From positions 248,001 to 312,000 of the forward strand of contig NZ_CP095732.1 in NCBI RefSeq assembly GCF_020447305.1: a stretch of DNA of 64,000 nt, read 5' to 3'. The position numbers were made by a program, and so were the translations under genes. The notes below the pieces were generated by a model. It worked only from the letters and a program-made list of their open reading frames with translations, ran no database searches and was not told where the DNA came from. Source of the DNA: Abyssibius alkaniclasticus. Its GTDB lineage: Bacteria > Pseudomonadota > Alphaproteobacteria > Rhodobacterales > Rhodobacteraceae. Each line of letters begins with the position of its first letter. Positions within the stretch are counted from its first letter, which is position 1. This document shows positions 18,359 through 26,163 of the stretch, one piece after another.

Positions 18359-18381
18359 CCTTCGATTTGAAAATTCGAAGG
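18359..18381 (-). promoter_or_regulatory. Hairpin covering the proC ribosome-binding site
   Basis: CCTTCGA (18359-18365) and TCGAAGG (18375-18381) form a perfect 7-bp stem with a 9-nt loop. On the minus strand the second arm contains AAGG, the best Shine-Dalgarno candidate 7 nt before the proC ATG. It could modulate translation or be a weak terminator of the upstream gene. Confidence 0.35.
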
Positions 18382-18414
18382 CACGCTAACAGCGTGGCGC
18401 GTGCAGCGAAAGGG

Positions 18415-18918
18415 TCAGGCGGTGCCGTAAGCCTCGTCTATCGCGATATCCATCGCGCGCTCGGGCGGCTCGCCCCCCCAGCAGACAAGCTGGAAAGCCG
18501 GATAGAACCGCTCGCAGGCCAGCACGGCTGTGCCGACCATATCGTCAATCTGCGCCGGGCTGGCAGTGGCGCCCCCCGCAAGGTTGAGCGCATAGCGGAA
18601 CACCATCAGCTTCTGGCTTTGCCAGAGCGTGAATGCGCCCTGCCAGTTCTGGTCATTGGCCAGCGCCATTGCGTGATAGAGCCGCGCAAGCTGGTCTTCC
18701 GGCGGGTCCATATCGAATGTGCAGATGATGCGCAAAGTCTCGTCATAGGCCGACCAGGCCAGCGACAGGGAATAGGTGCGCCACTGCCCTTCGATGGCCA
18801 TAGCGATCTGGTCATCGCCGATCCGGTCAAAGTCCCAGTCATGGTCGGTGGCGATGGTTTCGACGATGTCGATGGGGTGAAGGTCTTCGCTGCTCATCAG
18901 GCGATTGAGATTGCCCAT
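18415..18918 (-). CDS. YbjN domain-containing protein
   Basis: The 167-residue product matches the alphaproteobacterial YbjN-like family. Indicators are DLHPIDIVETIATDHDWDFDRI, QIAMAIEGQWRTYSLSLAWS and the C-terminal ACERFYPAFQLVCWGGEPPE. The fold resembles type III secretion chaperones, but the function in this group is unknown. The ATG at 18916-18918 is preferred over a GTG at 18957 because GGAGG lies 5 nt upstream of it. It is probably cytoplasmic. Confidence 0.82.
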   Translation of the reverse strand: MGNLNRLMSSEDLHPIDIVETIATDHDWDFDRIGDDQIAMAIEGQWRTYSLSLAWSAYDETLRIICTFDMDPPEDQLARLYHAMALANDQNWQGAFTLWQSQKLMVFRYALNLAGGATASPAQIDDMVGTAVLACERFYPAFQLVCWGGEPPERAMDIAIDEAYGTA

Positions 18919-19055
18919 GCCTGCCTCCGTGCTTGGCCCCGTTCGTGGATTTGCCACTAGGGGCTGTGGGGGTCACCATGTGCTGGGGTCTACGCCCCTG
19001 CTCCATACGATATATGGTGGAGGCAAATGGATGGGCTGTAAAGAATTTTCTGGGG

Positions 19056-19817
19056 CTATTTTGCATTCGCTTTGGCGGCTCGCCTTGGGCGCAGCGCCGC
19101 AAGCGCGGAAATTGCCAGCAGAATCATTGCCATCGGCACAGAAAACCAGGTGCCAACAAAGCTATAGCCAAGCGCGCCAACCAAACCACCGAAGAAAAAC
19201 ATCAGGACAATTCCCGCCAGAAGCCGCAGCTTTGCACGATTGCCGCGGGCGTGTTGAACCCGGTAAGCCTGCCCGAACAGGCCGCGGCCAAGCTCTATCC
19301 CGATATCGGTGACGATTCCGGTAACATGTGTTGTGCGAATGACCGCGCCGGAAATCTTGGTGATGGTCGCGTTTTGCAGCCCCATGACAAAGCTCAGAAT
19401 CGCAAGGCCCAGCATTTGCGCGCCGTAAAGTGGCAGGCCGATCCGGCCGCTGAATGCGAAGGCGAGGAGCAACGCGCCTTGCAGGCCGATGGGCAGGCTG
19501 AAGCGCTGGCGCGGGTGGAAGGCTTTGGCCCAGTTGATGATGAAGGCCGAGCAGATTGCACCCGACAGGAACAGGGCAACGGCCATCATGCCCTGAAAGG
19601 CCAACGTGAAGTTTTGCAGCACAATCTGGTCGGCAATTTGCGACATATAGCCAGTCATATGCGAGGTATATTGCCCCAGAAGCAAAAAGCCGCCCGCATT
19701 CACCGCACCTGCGATGCAGGCCAGAATATAGGCCAGCCGCCTGTCGCTGCGCGGCGTTCTATGTGCGCTGGCAGCCAGCTGTGCATGGCGAAAATAGCGG
19801 AACTGGCGAATGCCCAT
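19056..19817 (-). CDS. DUF1275 (YoaK) family membrane protein
   Basis: The 253-residue product is a six- to seven-pass inner-membrane protein of the YoaK/DUF1275 family. Typical blocks are GAVNAGGFLLLGQYTSHMTG, VMGLQNATITKISGAVIRTT and HVTGIVTDIG. No transport substrate or activity is established for the family. The ATG at 19815-19817 was chosen; an in-frame TTG at 19859 would add 14 residues before MGIRQ. It seems to be transcribed alone. Confidence 0.88.
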   Translation of the reverse strand: MGIRQFRYFRHAQLAASAHRTPRSDRRLAYILACIAGAVNAGGFLLLGQYTSHMTGYMSQIADQIVLQNFTLAFQGMMAVALFLSGAICSAFIINWAKAFHPRQRFSLPIGLQGALLLAFAFSGRIGLPLYGAQMLGLAILSFVMGLQNATITKISGAVIRTTHVTGIVTDIGIELGRGLFGQAYRVQHARGNRAKLRLLAGIVLMFFFGGLVGALGYSFVGTWFSVPMAMILLAISALAALRPRRAAKANAK

Positions 19818-19911
19818 ATTCAGGCCCTGCCCTTTGGGCGAATAATGCGGAACTGGCAAAGTGATGGTTTATGCGCACGGTAGCGCTGCGACGAGTCAAG
19901 TGCAATTGCGC

Positions 19912-20250
19912 CTAATCCGGCAGGCTGGTCTGCTGTTTTTTGGGCAGCGAGGCGCGCACGAGGCGGTAGGCGCTATCGACCCTGTGGCGCAGCTCGTCAG
20001 GTGCTATGCTGAAGGGCAGGTTTACCCATGAGCGGTGGAAATAGGCGGCCTTGCGGCCCAGGCCTGCACTGATCAGCATTTCGGCGGTCTCAACGCTGTC
20101 GGTTTTGAGCGTGATGCCACCCTGCGAGGCCGTGAGGCAGGCGAAAATCTTGCCGCCAACCTTCCAGACATCGGTGCCGGGGCCGAAGGGGGTGGAGCGT
20201 TCGGCCCCCGGTTTGGCGGCGCAGAGGTCTGTGGCGAGGGCATGGGTCAT
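19912..20250 (-). CDS. MmcQ/YjbR family protein
   Basis: The 112-residue product matches the MmcQ/YjbR family (double-wing, CyaY-like fold). It contains PGAERSTPFGPGTDVWKVGGKIFA, the central FHRSWVNLPF and the C-terminal DSAYRLVRASLPKK. Family members are often called predicted DNA-binding proteins on structural grounds; the cellular role is not settled. There is no signal peptide or operon partner. Confidence 0.85.
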   Translation of the reverse strand: MTHALATDLCAAKPGAERSTPFGPGTDVWKVGGKIFACLTASQGGITLKTDSVETAEMLISAGLGRKAAYFHRSWVNLPFSIAPDELRHRVDSAYRLVRASLPKKQQTSLPD

Positions 20251-20318
20251 GGGCGCCAGAATAGCTCAATAGCACGGCGTGTCAGCCAGAAAATGCGGTC
20301 TGGCCGGACAGCGGGGTT

Positions 20319-20347
20319 GAGGCCCCGGATCAAGTCCGGGGCGGCGC
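20319..20347. repeat. CCCGGG palindromic repeat, copy B (single arm)
   Basis: A single hairpin unit, GGCCCCGGATCAAGTCCGGG followed by GCGGCGCG, lies between the YjbR-like gene start and the end of the AHSA1 gene. It is half of the two-hairpin element seen at 16890, 30717, 44994 and 48991. Confidence 0.6.
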
Positions 20348-20362
20348 GATTATGCCGTGACG

Positions 20363-20851
20363 TTAGGCTTTAGCGAGAAGTTCGTCGATGATGTTGAAGC
20401 CGGAGCCCCAGCCCTTATCCATGCCGCCCATCATCTTGGTGAAACAGGCGATTTCGGCTGCGCTCGCATTCATCGGGGTTTGGGTGAGGGTGACGCTGGT
20501 GGCATTACCCTCATCGCTGAAGCTGACCTCGGTCAGGAATTGCTGTGGCCAGTCGGGCATCATCCGGCTGGGGGCGAGGGCCCAGTTCTCATCGGTCGAG
20601 CCGTGGTGCCAGACGAGCTTTTCCTGCGGGGTGACGGTTTGGAAATCCATGCGCGAACGGTCAGACTTGTCGCCCCATTTCATTTCGTTCAGCCACACAC
20701 CGCCAGCGCGAAGGTCATATTTGTGGATGATGGTTTCAACCCCCGGCCCATACCATGCGGCCAGCAGGGCGGGCGTGGTCCAGACCCGCCAGACAGCGGC
20801 ACGGGGGGCGGCAAAGCTGCGGGTGATGCTGTATGTCGGCAGGTCAGTCAT
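20363..20851 (-). CDS. SRPBCC/AHSA1 domain protein
   Basis: The 162-residue product has the AHSA1-type START-like fold: ITRSFAAPRAAVWRVWTTPALLAAWYGP at the N-terminus, a central GDKSDRSRMDFQTVTPQEKL and the C-terminal MMGGMDKGWGSGFNIIDELL. These proteins bind hydrophobic ligands; the ligand here is unknown. The start MTDLPTYS overlaps the stop of the ArsR-type regulator by 8 nt, so the two are translationally coupled. ArsR plus AHSA1 is a frequent pair in bacteria. Confidence 0.9.
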   Translation of the reverse strand: MTDLPTYSITRSFAAPRAAVWRVWTTPALLAAWYGPGVETIIHKYDLRAGGVWLNEMKWGDKSDRSRMDFQTVTPQEKLVWHHGSTDENWALAPSRMMPDWPQQFLTEVSFSDEGNATSVTLTQTPMNASAAEIACFTKMMGGMDKGWGSGFNIIDELLAKA

Positions 20852-21200
20852 GGGGAGGTTCCTTGAAGTGCGGGGACAGGGCGGCGAGGAGGGACTCGAG
20901 CTGGTCAAAACTATCGGGCCAGAAGGATTTGAACCGCGCCACCCATGCGGCAGCCTCGGCCAGCGGGGCGGCTTGCAGCTTTGCGGGGCGGCGCTGCCGG
21001 TCGCGGTTGCGCGAGATCAGCCCGGCCTGTTCCAGCACCTTGAGATGTTTGGAAATGGCGGGCTGGCTCATGGAAAACGGCGCCGCCAATGCGCCGACCG
21101 TGGCATCGCCTTCGGCCAGACGGGCCAGAATGGCGCGGCGCGTGGGGTCGGCCAAAGCGGCAAACACGGCGTTCAGATTTTGATTACCGGATGGTTCCAT
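20844..21200 (-). CDS. ArsR-type helix-turn-helix regulator (AHSA1-linked)
   Basis: The 118-residue winged-helix protein contains the usual ArsR core: NAVFAALADPTRRAILARLA, then the recognition helix in FSMSQPAISKHLKVLEQAGL. It lacks the metal-binding ELCVC motif of true arsenic regulators, so it belongs to the metal-independent group usually paired with AHSA1 proteins. A 16-bp inverted repeat overlaps its start codon, and transcription probably begins within a few bases of it. It is likely autoregulated. Confidence 0.9.
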   Translation of the reverse strand: MEPSGNQNLNAVFAALADPTRRAILARLAEGDATVGALAAPFSMSQPAISKHLKVLEQAGLISRNRDRQRRPAKLQAAPLAEAAAWVARFKSFWPDSFDQLESLLAALSPHFKEPPHD

Positions 21201-21214
21201 AACTATTTGGTTAT
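21199..21214 (-). promoter_or_regulatory. Operator overlapping the ArsR start codon
   Basis: On the minus strand ATAAC-CAAATA-GTTAT is a perfect 5-bp inverted repeat with a 6-bp spacer; its last two bases are the AT of the start codon. A possible -10 box TATAAC is inside it. The layout fits autorepression and a nearly leaderless transcript. Confidence 0.5.
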
Positions 21215-21262
21215 ATTATTTGGGACCGGATTTCAAGGGTGGATTGTTTGGTGATGGCGGAT

Positions 21263-21283
21263 GGTGCGCAATGAATGCGCACC
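21263..21283. repeat. GGTGCGCA inverted repeat
   Basis: GGTGCGCA-ATGAA-TGCGCACC is a perfect 8-bp hairpin in the gap between the ArsR and PhyH-type genes. I recall similar GGTGCGCA/TGCGCACC dispersed repeats in proteobacterial genomes. No T-run follows on either strand, so it is not a standard terminator. I see no gene in the rest of 21201-21402. Confidence 0.4.
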
Positions 21284-21402
21284 CTGCGGGTTACATAAAC
21301 GCCCGATCGACCGCGCCGCTGTGGGTGCATTTTGCACGGCTTGATTGGGGTGCGGATTGGGGGCAAATATAGACAAGCGCACCACGCGCACAGGGGGGCC
21401 AT

Positions 21403-22347
21403 ATGCGCACAGAACCAACCGCCAAAGAGATCAGCCATCCGACCAGCGCCAAGGTCACGACGCAATTGAAGGATATCCGCAAAACCCTGCCGCTGCGGGT
21501 GCTGAGCGAGGATGACTGGCAGCACTGGATTACCAAGGGCTATGTCATTGTGAAGGGCGCGGTGCCGCCCGAACAGGCCGCGCGCACCGCCGCAATGCTG
21601 TGGGCGTTCGATGAGAAAGACCCGAACAACCCCGCCACATGGTATGCCCCCCAGCGCCGCGCGCATGTGCGTGCCGAGCTGAACAATGCCGGCATGATCG
21701 AGATTTATAACCACCAGTTGCTGTGGGACAACCGCCAGACCCCGCGCGTTTACGATGCCTTTGTCGATATCTGGGACCGGACCGACCTGTGGGTGGCGAT
21801 TGACCGCGCCAACCTCAACCCGCCCAGAAAGGACAAATCCGGCAATCCCGACGGGTTCATCCATTGGGATGTGGATACCAAGGCCCGCCCGCTGCCCATC
21901 GGCGTGCAGGGCGTGCTGAGCCTGCTGCCACAAACCGCAGAGACCGGCGGCTTTCAATGCGTGCCCTATCTGTTCGAGCATTTCGAGGACTGGGTGAAAA
22001 CCCAACCCGAAGACCGCAACCCGCTTTTGCCCGATATGACGGGGCTGGCGCGTGAGAATATCAGCATGGCGCCGGGCGATCTTTTAATTTTCAACTCGCT
22101 GCTCGCCCACGGGGTGCGGCCGAATTTTTCGGAAAATCAGGTGCGCATGGCGCAGTATATCTCGATGTATCCGGCCGATGAGGACAACGCCGATGAGGTG
22201 GCCGAGCGCATTCGCCTATGGCAGGAGCGCGACCACCCGCAGCGCCCGGATTTTCCGGGCGATCCGCGCGGCTGGGAAAAGGCGCATTGCGAACCGGCGG
22301 AATTGAGCGAGCTGGGGGAGCGGCTGTTGGGGGTGAAGCGGTGGTAG
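21403..22347 (+). CDS. Phytanoyl-CoA dioxygenase (PhyH) family protein
   Basis: The 314-residue product is a probable non-heme Fe(II)/2-oxoglutarate oxygenase. The iron ligands can be placed as His154 and Asp156 in HWDVD and His236 in LLAHGVRPN, with Arg248 as the likely 2-oxoglutarate anchor. AGGGGGG lies just before the ATG. The family hydroxylates diverse substrates, from phytanoyl-CoA to natural products and ectoine; nothing nearby indicates which. The C-terminal 60 residues are charged and carry no recognised domain. Confidence 0.87.
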   Translation: MRTEPTAKEISHPTSAKVTTQLKDIRKTLPLRVLSEDDWQHWITKGYVIVKGAVPPEQAARTAAMLWAFDEKDPNNPATWYAPQRRAHVRAELNNAGMIEIYNHQLLWDNRQTPRVYDAFVDIWDRTDLWVAIDRANLNPPRKDKSGNPDGFIHWDVDTKARPLPIGVQGVLSLLPQTAETGGFQCVPYLFEHFEDWVKTQPEDRNPLLPDMTGLARENISMAPGDLLIFNSLLAHGVRPNFSENQVRMAQYISMYPADEDNADEVAERIRLWQERDHPQRPDFPGDPRGWEKAHCEPAELSELGERLLGVKRW

Positions 22348-22400
22348 CGTCAAGTTACTGCAACGAATATTTGCGTGTGGCTAAACATTTGATTCCCTGC

Positions 22401-22766
22401 CTATTTGTTTAGGCGGCTTAATATTAGGGCCAACGCGGCGCCACCGAGCATTACCTTGCCTAGCGTTGCACTATTCTTCGGTAGGTCGGATTTTGGCCTT
22501 ACCGAGATACCTTCCTCTTTCTCAAGCCGACACGTTTCAATGTCAAAGTCGTCCATAATCTTAGCGGTAGTTGTATCAAGTGCAGTTGCCAATTTTTTCA
22601 GCATCGTAATGTTTACAGACGACTCGCCACGCTCAATGCGTGAGAGACCAGGTTGGTTTATGCCAAGTTTCGCGGCAAGTTGGCGCTGATCGAGATTAAG
22701 TTTCTTTCTTTTAATTACAATGAGTTGTCCAAAAAGTTCGTCGATATGTGTGATTCTATCGATCAT
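22401..22766 (-). CDS. XRE-type regulator with C-terminal membrane segment
   Basis: The 121-residue product has a Cro/CI helix-turn-helix at about residues 14-68 (LNLDQRQLAAKLGINQPGLS with ERGESSVNITMLKKLATAL) and a predicted membrane segment at residues about 100-117 (TLGKVMLGGAALALILS). The ATG at 22764-22766 is chosen; a TTG lies five codons upstream and neither has a clear Shine-Dalgarno. GC is far lower than in the neighbours, which suggests recent acquisition. A perfect 10-bp inverted repeat lies 34 bp before the start. The target is probably its own promoter and the divergent small gene. Confidence 0.75.
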   Translation of the reverse strand: MIDRITHIDELFGQLIVIKRKKLNLDQRQLAAKLGINQPGLSRIERGESSVNITMLKKLATALDTTTAKIMDDFDIETCRLEKEEGISVRPKSDLPKNSATLGKVMLGGAALALILSRLNK

Positions 22767-22800
22767 GTCTTGCAATCCCAACTTGAGCGCATATTATCAT

Positions 22801-22827
22801 ATTAGGAATATTTTCATTATTCCTAAT
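22801..22827. promoter_or_regulatory. 10-bp inverted repeat between XRE and small gene
   Basis: ATTAGGAATA (22801-22810) and TATTCCTAAT (22818-22827) are perfectly inverted around 7 bp. The site lies between the divergent XRE regulator and the 54-residue gene, 34 and 31 bp from their starts, as expected for an operator controlling both. Confidence 0.6.
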
Positions 22828-22858
22828 TTCTTCATCTGGTAATATATAGGAGGCACTC

Positions 22859-23023
22859 ATGGCAAAATCAACTAATACCGGCTCAAAAACGCCTATGAAT
22901 TCAACTGCGGCGGCTCGAATTCAGCGCGCAGCAGCAAAGGCAAATGGGGGTGGTGTTTCTAAAGGCAGCCATGCCGCGCGTGCGCAGGCAGCAGCTGCTA
23001 AGAATGGTGCAAAGGAAAAATAG
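22859..23023 (+). CDS. Small Ala-rich protein with SMP-like motif (54 aa)
   Basis: ATG at 22859 is preceded by AGGAGG at 6 nt, a near-perfect ribosome-binding site. The product contains AAARIQRAAAKANGGGVSKG followed by SHAARAQAAAAKN, close to the 'ARIQSA...NGG...KGSFAARAQSAAAKN' motif I recall from short bacterial proteins related to plant seed-maturation (SMP) repeats. It is probably an unstructured basic protein. The function is unknown. It is divergent from the XRE gene and shares its operator region. Confidence 0.7.
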   Translation: MAKSTNTGSKTPMNSTAAARIQRAAAKANGGGVSKGSHAARAQAAAAKNGAKEK

Positions 23024-23092
23024 ACTCACGGAGGCGTGGAATATGTGTTCCGCGCCTCCATCATTGGTCGTCGCCGCCTAAGGATGACTGGC

Positions 23093-23353
23093 CTACTTAC
23101 CCTTGCCCGCAGGCTTGCCGGCTTCCAGCGCCTCGATCCGGGCTTTCAGCGCCTCGTTCTCTTCACGCGCCTTCGCGGCCATTGCCTTGACCGCGTCAAA
23201 CTCGTCGCGGCTGACGAAATTGCGGTCGGCGAGCCAGCGGTCCATCATGGATTTCATGGCGGTTTCGGCTTCGGTCTTGGCACCTTGCGCCACGCCCATC
23301 GCATTGGACATGAGCTTGGAGATGTCGTCGAGAATTTTGTTGCTGGTCTGCAT
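23093..23353 (-). CDS. ubiK: Ubiquinone biosynthesis accessory factor UbiK-like (BMFP) protein
   Basis: The 86-residue product is a short coiled-coil protein of the UbiK/BMFP (DUF526) family. It has an amphipathic N-terminal helix (NKILDDISKLMSNAMGVAQ), then a coiled coil with FVSRDEFDAVKAMAAKAREE, ending in KARIEALEAGK. In E. coli UbiK assists aerobic ubiquinone synthesis together with UbiJ. The start MQTSNK is preferred over an upstream frame extension because AAAGGA precedes it. It is divergent from lgt. Confidence 0.88.
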   Translation of the reverse strand: MQTSNKILDDISKLMSNAMGVAQGAKTEAETAMKSMMDRWLADRNFVSRDEFDAVKAMAAKAREENEALKARIEALEAGKPAGKGK

Positions 23354-23480
23354 GATGCATCCTTTCGGCTTTACCCCTATATGGGTGATCACGCAGAGTT
23401 TGCCAAGCCAGACTTGACTTTGGACAAAACGCTTGGTCTGTCAGCCCGCAAGAATCCAGCCCGCCGCCCGGAGGAAACAC

Positions 23481-24359
23481 ATGCTGCAATTTCCCAATAT
23501 CGACCCCGAGATCTTCGAGATCAGCCTGTGGGGCATGTCCTTTGCGCTGCGCTGGTATGCGCTGGCCTATATCGTTGGCATTTTCCTTGGCTGGCGCCAT
23601 GCGGTGATGCTGGTGAACCGCCCGCATCTTTGGGCCGATGGCCCCAATGCCACGGCACCGATGAGCGCCAAGCAGGTCGAAGACCTGATGACATGGATGG
23701 TGCTGGGCATCATCCTTGGCGGGCGGCTTGGCTATGTGTTCTTCTACAACTGGGCATATTTTTCTGAAAACCCCGTTGATATCGTGAAGGTCTGGCAAGG
23801 GGGCATGTCGTTTCACGGTGGCGTGGCCGGCGTGCTGCTTGGCGCGGCCTGGTTCTGCTGGCGCAACAAGATCAGCTTTATCGCCACCGCCGATATGATC
23901 GCGGTGTCTTCGGTCTTCGGGCTGTTTCTGGGGCGGATCGCCAATTTCATCAACGGCGAGCTTTGGGGCCGGCCAACCGATGTAAGCTGGGCGATGGTCT
24001 TTCCAGCCGCGCCCGATTGCCCCGGTGCCGCGCCGGGGCTTTGTGGCCGCCATCCAAGCCAGCTTTATGAGGCGGCGCTTGAGGGGATTGTGCTGGGTGC
24101 CCTGCTGCTGGCGCTGGTCTGGGGCGCGAAATGGCTGCGCAAACCGGGCCGGGTGCTGGGCGTGTTTCTGGTTGGCTATGCGATTGCGCGCACGATTGTC
24201 GAACTGTTTCGCCAGCCCGACGGCCAGTTCATGACGCCCGACAACCCCAATGGCTTTGTGATCAGCCTTGGCGATTTCGGGCTGACGATGGGGCAAAGCC
24301 TGTCGGCCCCGATGCTGCTGATCGGTCTGGTATTCCTGTTGCGCCGCCAAAGGGCATGA
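23481..24359 (+). CDS. lgt: Prolipoprotein diacylglyceryl transferase
   Basis: The 292-residue polytopic enzyme transfers diacylglycerol from phosphatidylglycerol to the lipobox Cys of prolipoproteins, the first step of lipoprotein maturation. Typical blocks are LRWYALAYIVGIFLGW, GGRLGYVFFYN, GGMSFHGGVAGVLLGA, FLGRIANFINGELWGRPT and HPSQLYEA. It has about seven membrane segments. GAGGAA precedes the ATG at 23481, which is preferred over an upstream in-frame start. The gene opens an operon; its TGA overlaps the next ATG (ATGA). Confidence 0.96.
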   Translation: MLQFPNIDPEIFEISLWGMSFALRWYALAYIVGIFLGWRHAVMLVNRPHLWADGPNATAPMSAKQVEDLMTWMVLGIILGGRLGYVFFYNWAYFSENPVDIVKVWQGGMSFHGGVAGVLLGAAWFCWRNKISFIATADMIAVSSVFGLFLGRIANFINGELWGRPTDVSWAMVFPAAPDCPGAAPGLCGRHPSQLYEAALEGIVLGALLLALVWGAKWLRKPGRVLGVFLVGYAIARTIVELFRQPDGQFMTPDNPNGFVISLGDFGLTMGQSLSAPMLLIGLVFLLRRQRA

Positions 24360-25411
24360 ACGCGCTGGCGGCAATAATCGCGCGCGAGATTGCCGCCAAT
24401 GGCCCGATGCGGCTGGACAGATACATGGCGCTGGCGCTGGGGCATCCGCAGCACGGCTATTACCCAACGCGTGACCCGCTGGGCGCGGGCGGCGATTTTA
24501 CGACCGCGCCGGAAATCAGCCAGATGTTCGGCGAGCTTGTCGGCCTGTGGCTGGCGCAGGCCTGGATGGATGCGGGCGCACCTGCCGATTTTGTGCTGGC
24601 CGAGGCCGGGCCGGGGCGCGGCAGCCTGATGGCCGATATTCTGCGCGCCACAGCGCGCGTGGAAGGCTTTGCGCCGCAGGTCTGGCTGATCGAGACTTCA
24701 CCGGCGCTGCGCGCGGTGCAAAAGGCGCGGCTGGGGGCAGTGAATTGGGCCGATGACCTTGCCGCGCTGCCAAATCTGCCGCTGATTTTCGTTGCCAACG
24801 AGTTTTTTGATGCCCTGCCCATACGCCAGTTCCAGCGCGGGGCCGATGGCTGGCAGGAGGTGCTGGTCGGCGCGGGGCTGAAACCTTCGCTTGGCGCAGC
24901 CTTTGCCGATGCGGGGCTGGATGCACGGTTTGGCACCGCGCCCGGCACGGTGGGCGAGGTTTGCGCGCCTGCCGAGGGCTTTGCCGCGGCACTTGGCGCG
25001 CGGCTGCGCGCATATGGCGGGGCGGGGCTGGCGGTGGATTATGGCGATTGGCACGGCACAGGCGACACGCTGCAGGCGCTGCGCGCCCATAAGGCCGCCA
25101 ACCCGTTTGAAGCACCGGGCCAGGCCGATCTTACCGCGCATGTGCAATTTGGCCCGCTGGCGGCAGCGGCGGGCCAGGCGGGGGCCTTTACCACGCAGGG
25201 GAGGTTTCTGGAGCGGCTGGGCATTACCGCGCGCGCACAGGCGCTTGCCAAAGCGGGGGCGGCGGATATGGCGGCGGATGTGGTGGCGGCCCATCGCCGC
25301 TTGACCCACCCGGAAGAAATGGGGAACCTGTTCAAGGTGCTGGCACTTGGGCCAGGGGCGCAAAATTTGGCGGGATTTGACAAGAATGAGCATTTTAGCC
25401 CTGCAATCTGA
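24356..25411 (+). CDS. Class I SAM-dependent methyltransferase, NDUFAF7/MidA-like
   Basis: The 351-residue product belongs to the DUF185/MidA family, whose mitochondrial member NDUFAF7 methylates an arginine of a complex I subunit. Key blocks are LDRYMALALGHPQHGYYPTR, GGDFTTAPEISQMFGEL, the SAM-binding LAEAGPGRGSLMADI, PLIFVANEFFDALP and VDYGD. The bacterial role is not established; an equivalent function on respiratory complex I is inference. It is coupled to lgt by a 4-nt overlap and overlaps pgeF by 26 nt. Confidence 0.9.
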   Translation: MNALAAIIAREIAANGPMRLDRYMALALGHPQHGYYPTRDPLGAGGDFTTAPEISQMFGELVGLWLAQAWMDAGAPADFVLAEAGPGRGSLMADILRATARVEGFAPQVWLIETSPALRAVQKARLGAVNWADDLAALPNLPLIFVANEFFDALPIRQFQRGADGWQEVLVGAGLKPSLGAAFADAGLDARFGTAPGTVGEVCAPAEGFAAALGARLRAYGGAGLAVDYGDWHGTGDTLQALRAHKAANPFEAPGQADLTAHVQFGPLAAAAGQAGAFTTQGRFLERLGITARAQALAKAGAADMAADVVAAHRRLTHPEEMGNLFKVLALGPGAQNLAGFDKNEHFSPAI

Positions 25412-26144
25412 CCTGCTTTCGGGCGTTCAGCACGGGTTCATGGCCCGGCCCGGCGGGCATTCGCGCGGGCTGTATGAGGGGCTGAATTGCGGGGTTGGCT
25501 CGCATGACGACCCGGCGGCCGTGGCGCAGAATCGCGCGCTTGTGGCGGCGCATTTCGGCGTGCCGCCCGAGGCGCTGATGAGCCTGCATCAGGTGCATTC
25601 CACCACGGTTGTGCGTGTGGCCCGCCCCGGCTGGGACGGCCCGCGCCCCAGGGCCGATGCGCTTGTCACCGCGCATCCCGGCATTGCCATTTGCGCGCTG
25701 GCCGCCGATTGCGCGCCGTTGCTGTTTGCCGACAGGCGCGCCGGCGTTGTGGGGGCCGCCCATGCCGGCTGGCGCGGGGCGCTGGATGGCGTGGCGCTGG
25801 CAACGATTGCCGCGATGGAGGATCTGGGCGCGCGGCGCGGCGATATCGCCGTGGCCATCGGCCCGACGATCAGCCAGCGCGCCTATGAGGTTGGGCCGGA
25901 TTACATGGATAATTTTCTGGCCGACGACCCCGCCCATGCCCGGTTCTTTGCCCAGGGCCAGGGCGACAGGCTGATGTTTGATCTGCCCGGCTTTTTGCTG
26001 GCGCAGCTGCGCACAGCCGGCGTGCAGGCCGCCTGGACAGGCCATTGCACCCATTCCGACGAGGCGCGGTTCTACTCGTATCGCCGTGCCACCCAAAGGG
26101 GCGAGCCGGATTACGGGCGACAGATTGCCGTTATTCGCTTATAA
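25386..26144 (+). CDS. pgeF: Peptidoglycan editing factor PgeF (polyphenol oxidase/laccase-domain family)
   Basis: The 252-residue product is of the YfiH/PgeF family. Metal-site motifs are visible: HQVHS, ADCAP and HAGWRG. E. coli PgeF removes wrongly incorporated serine from peptidoglycan precursors; other members act as purine nucleosidases or laccase-like enzymes, so the exact substrate is uncertain. The ATG lies inside the methyltransferase gene (26-nt overlap), suggesting coupled translation. Confidence 0.9.
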   Translation: MSILALQSDLLSGVQHGFMARPGGHSRGLYEGLNCGVGSHDDPAAVAQNRALVAAHFGVPPEALMSLHQVHSTTVVRVARPGWDGPRPRADALVTAHPGIAICALAADCAPLLFADRRAGVVGAAHAGWRGALDGVALATIAAMEDLGARRGDIAVAIGPTISQRAYEVGPDYMDNFLADDPAHARFFAQGQGDRLMFDLPGFLLAQLRTAGVQAAWTGHCTHSDEARFYSYRRATQRGEPDYGRQIAVIRL

Positions 26145-26163
26145 AAGCCAAAAGGGGGTGGGA

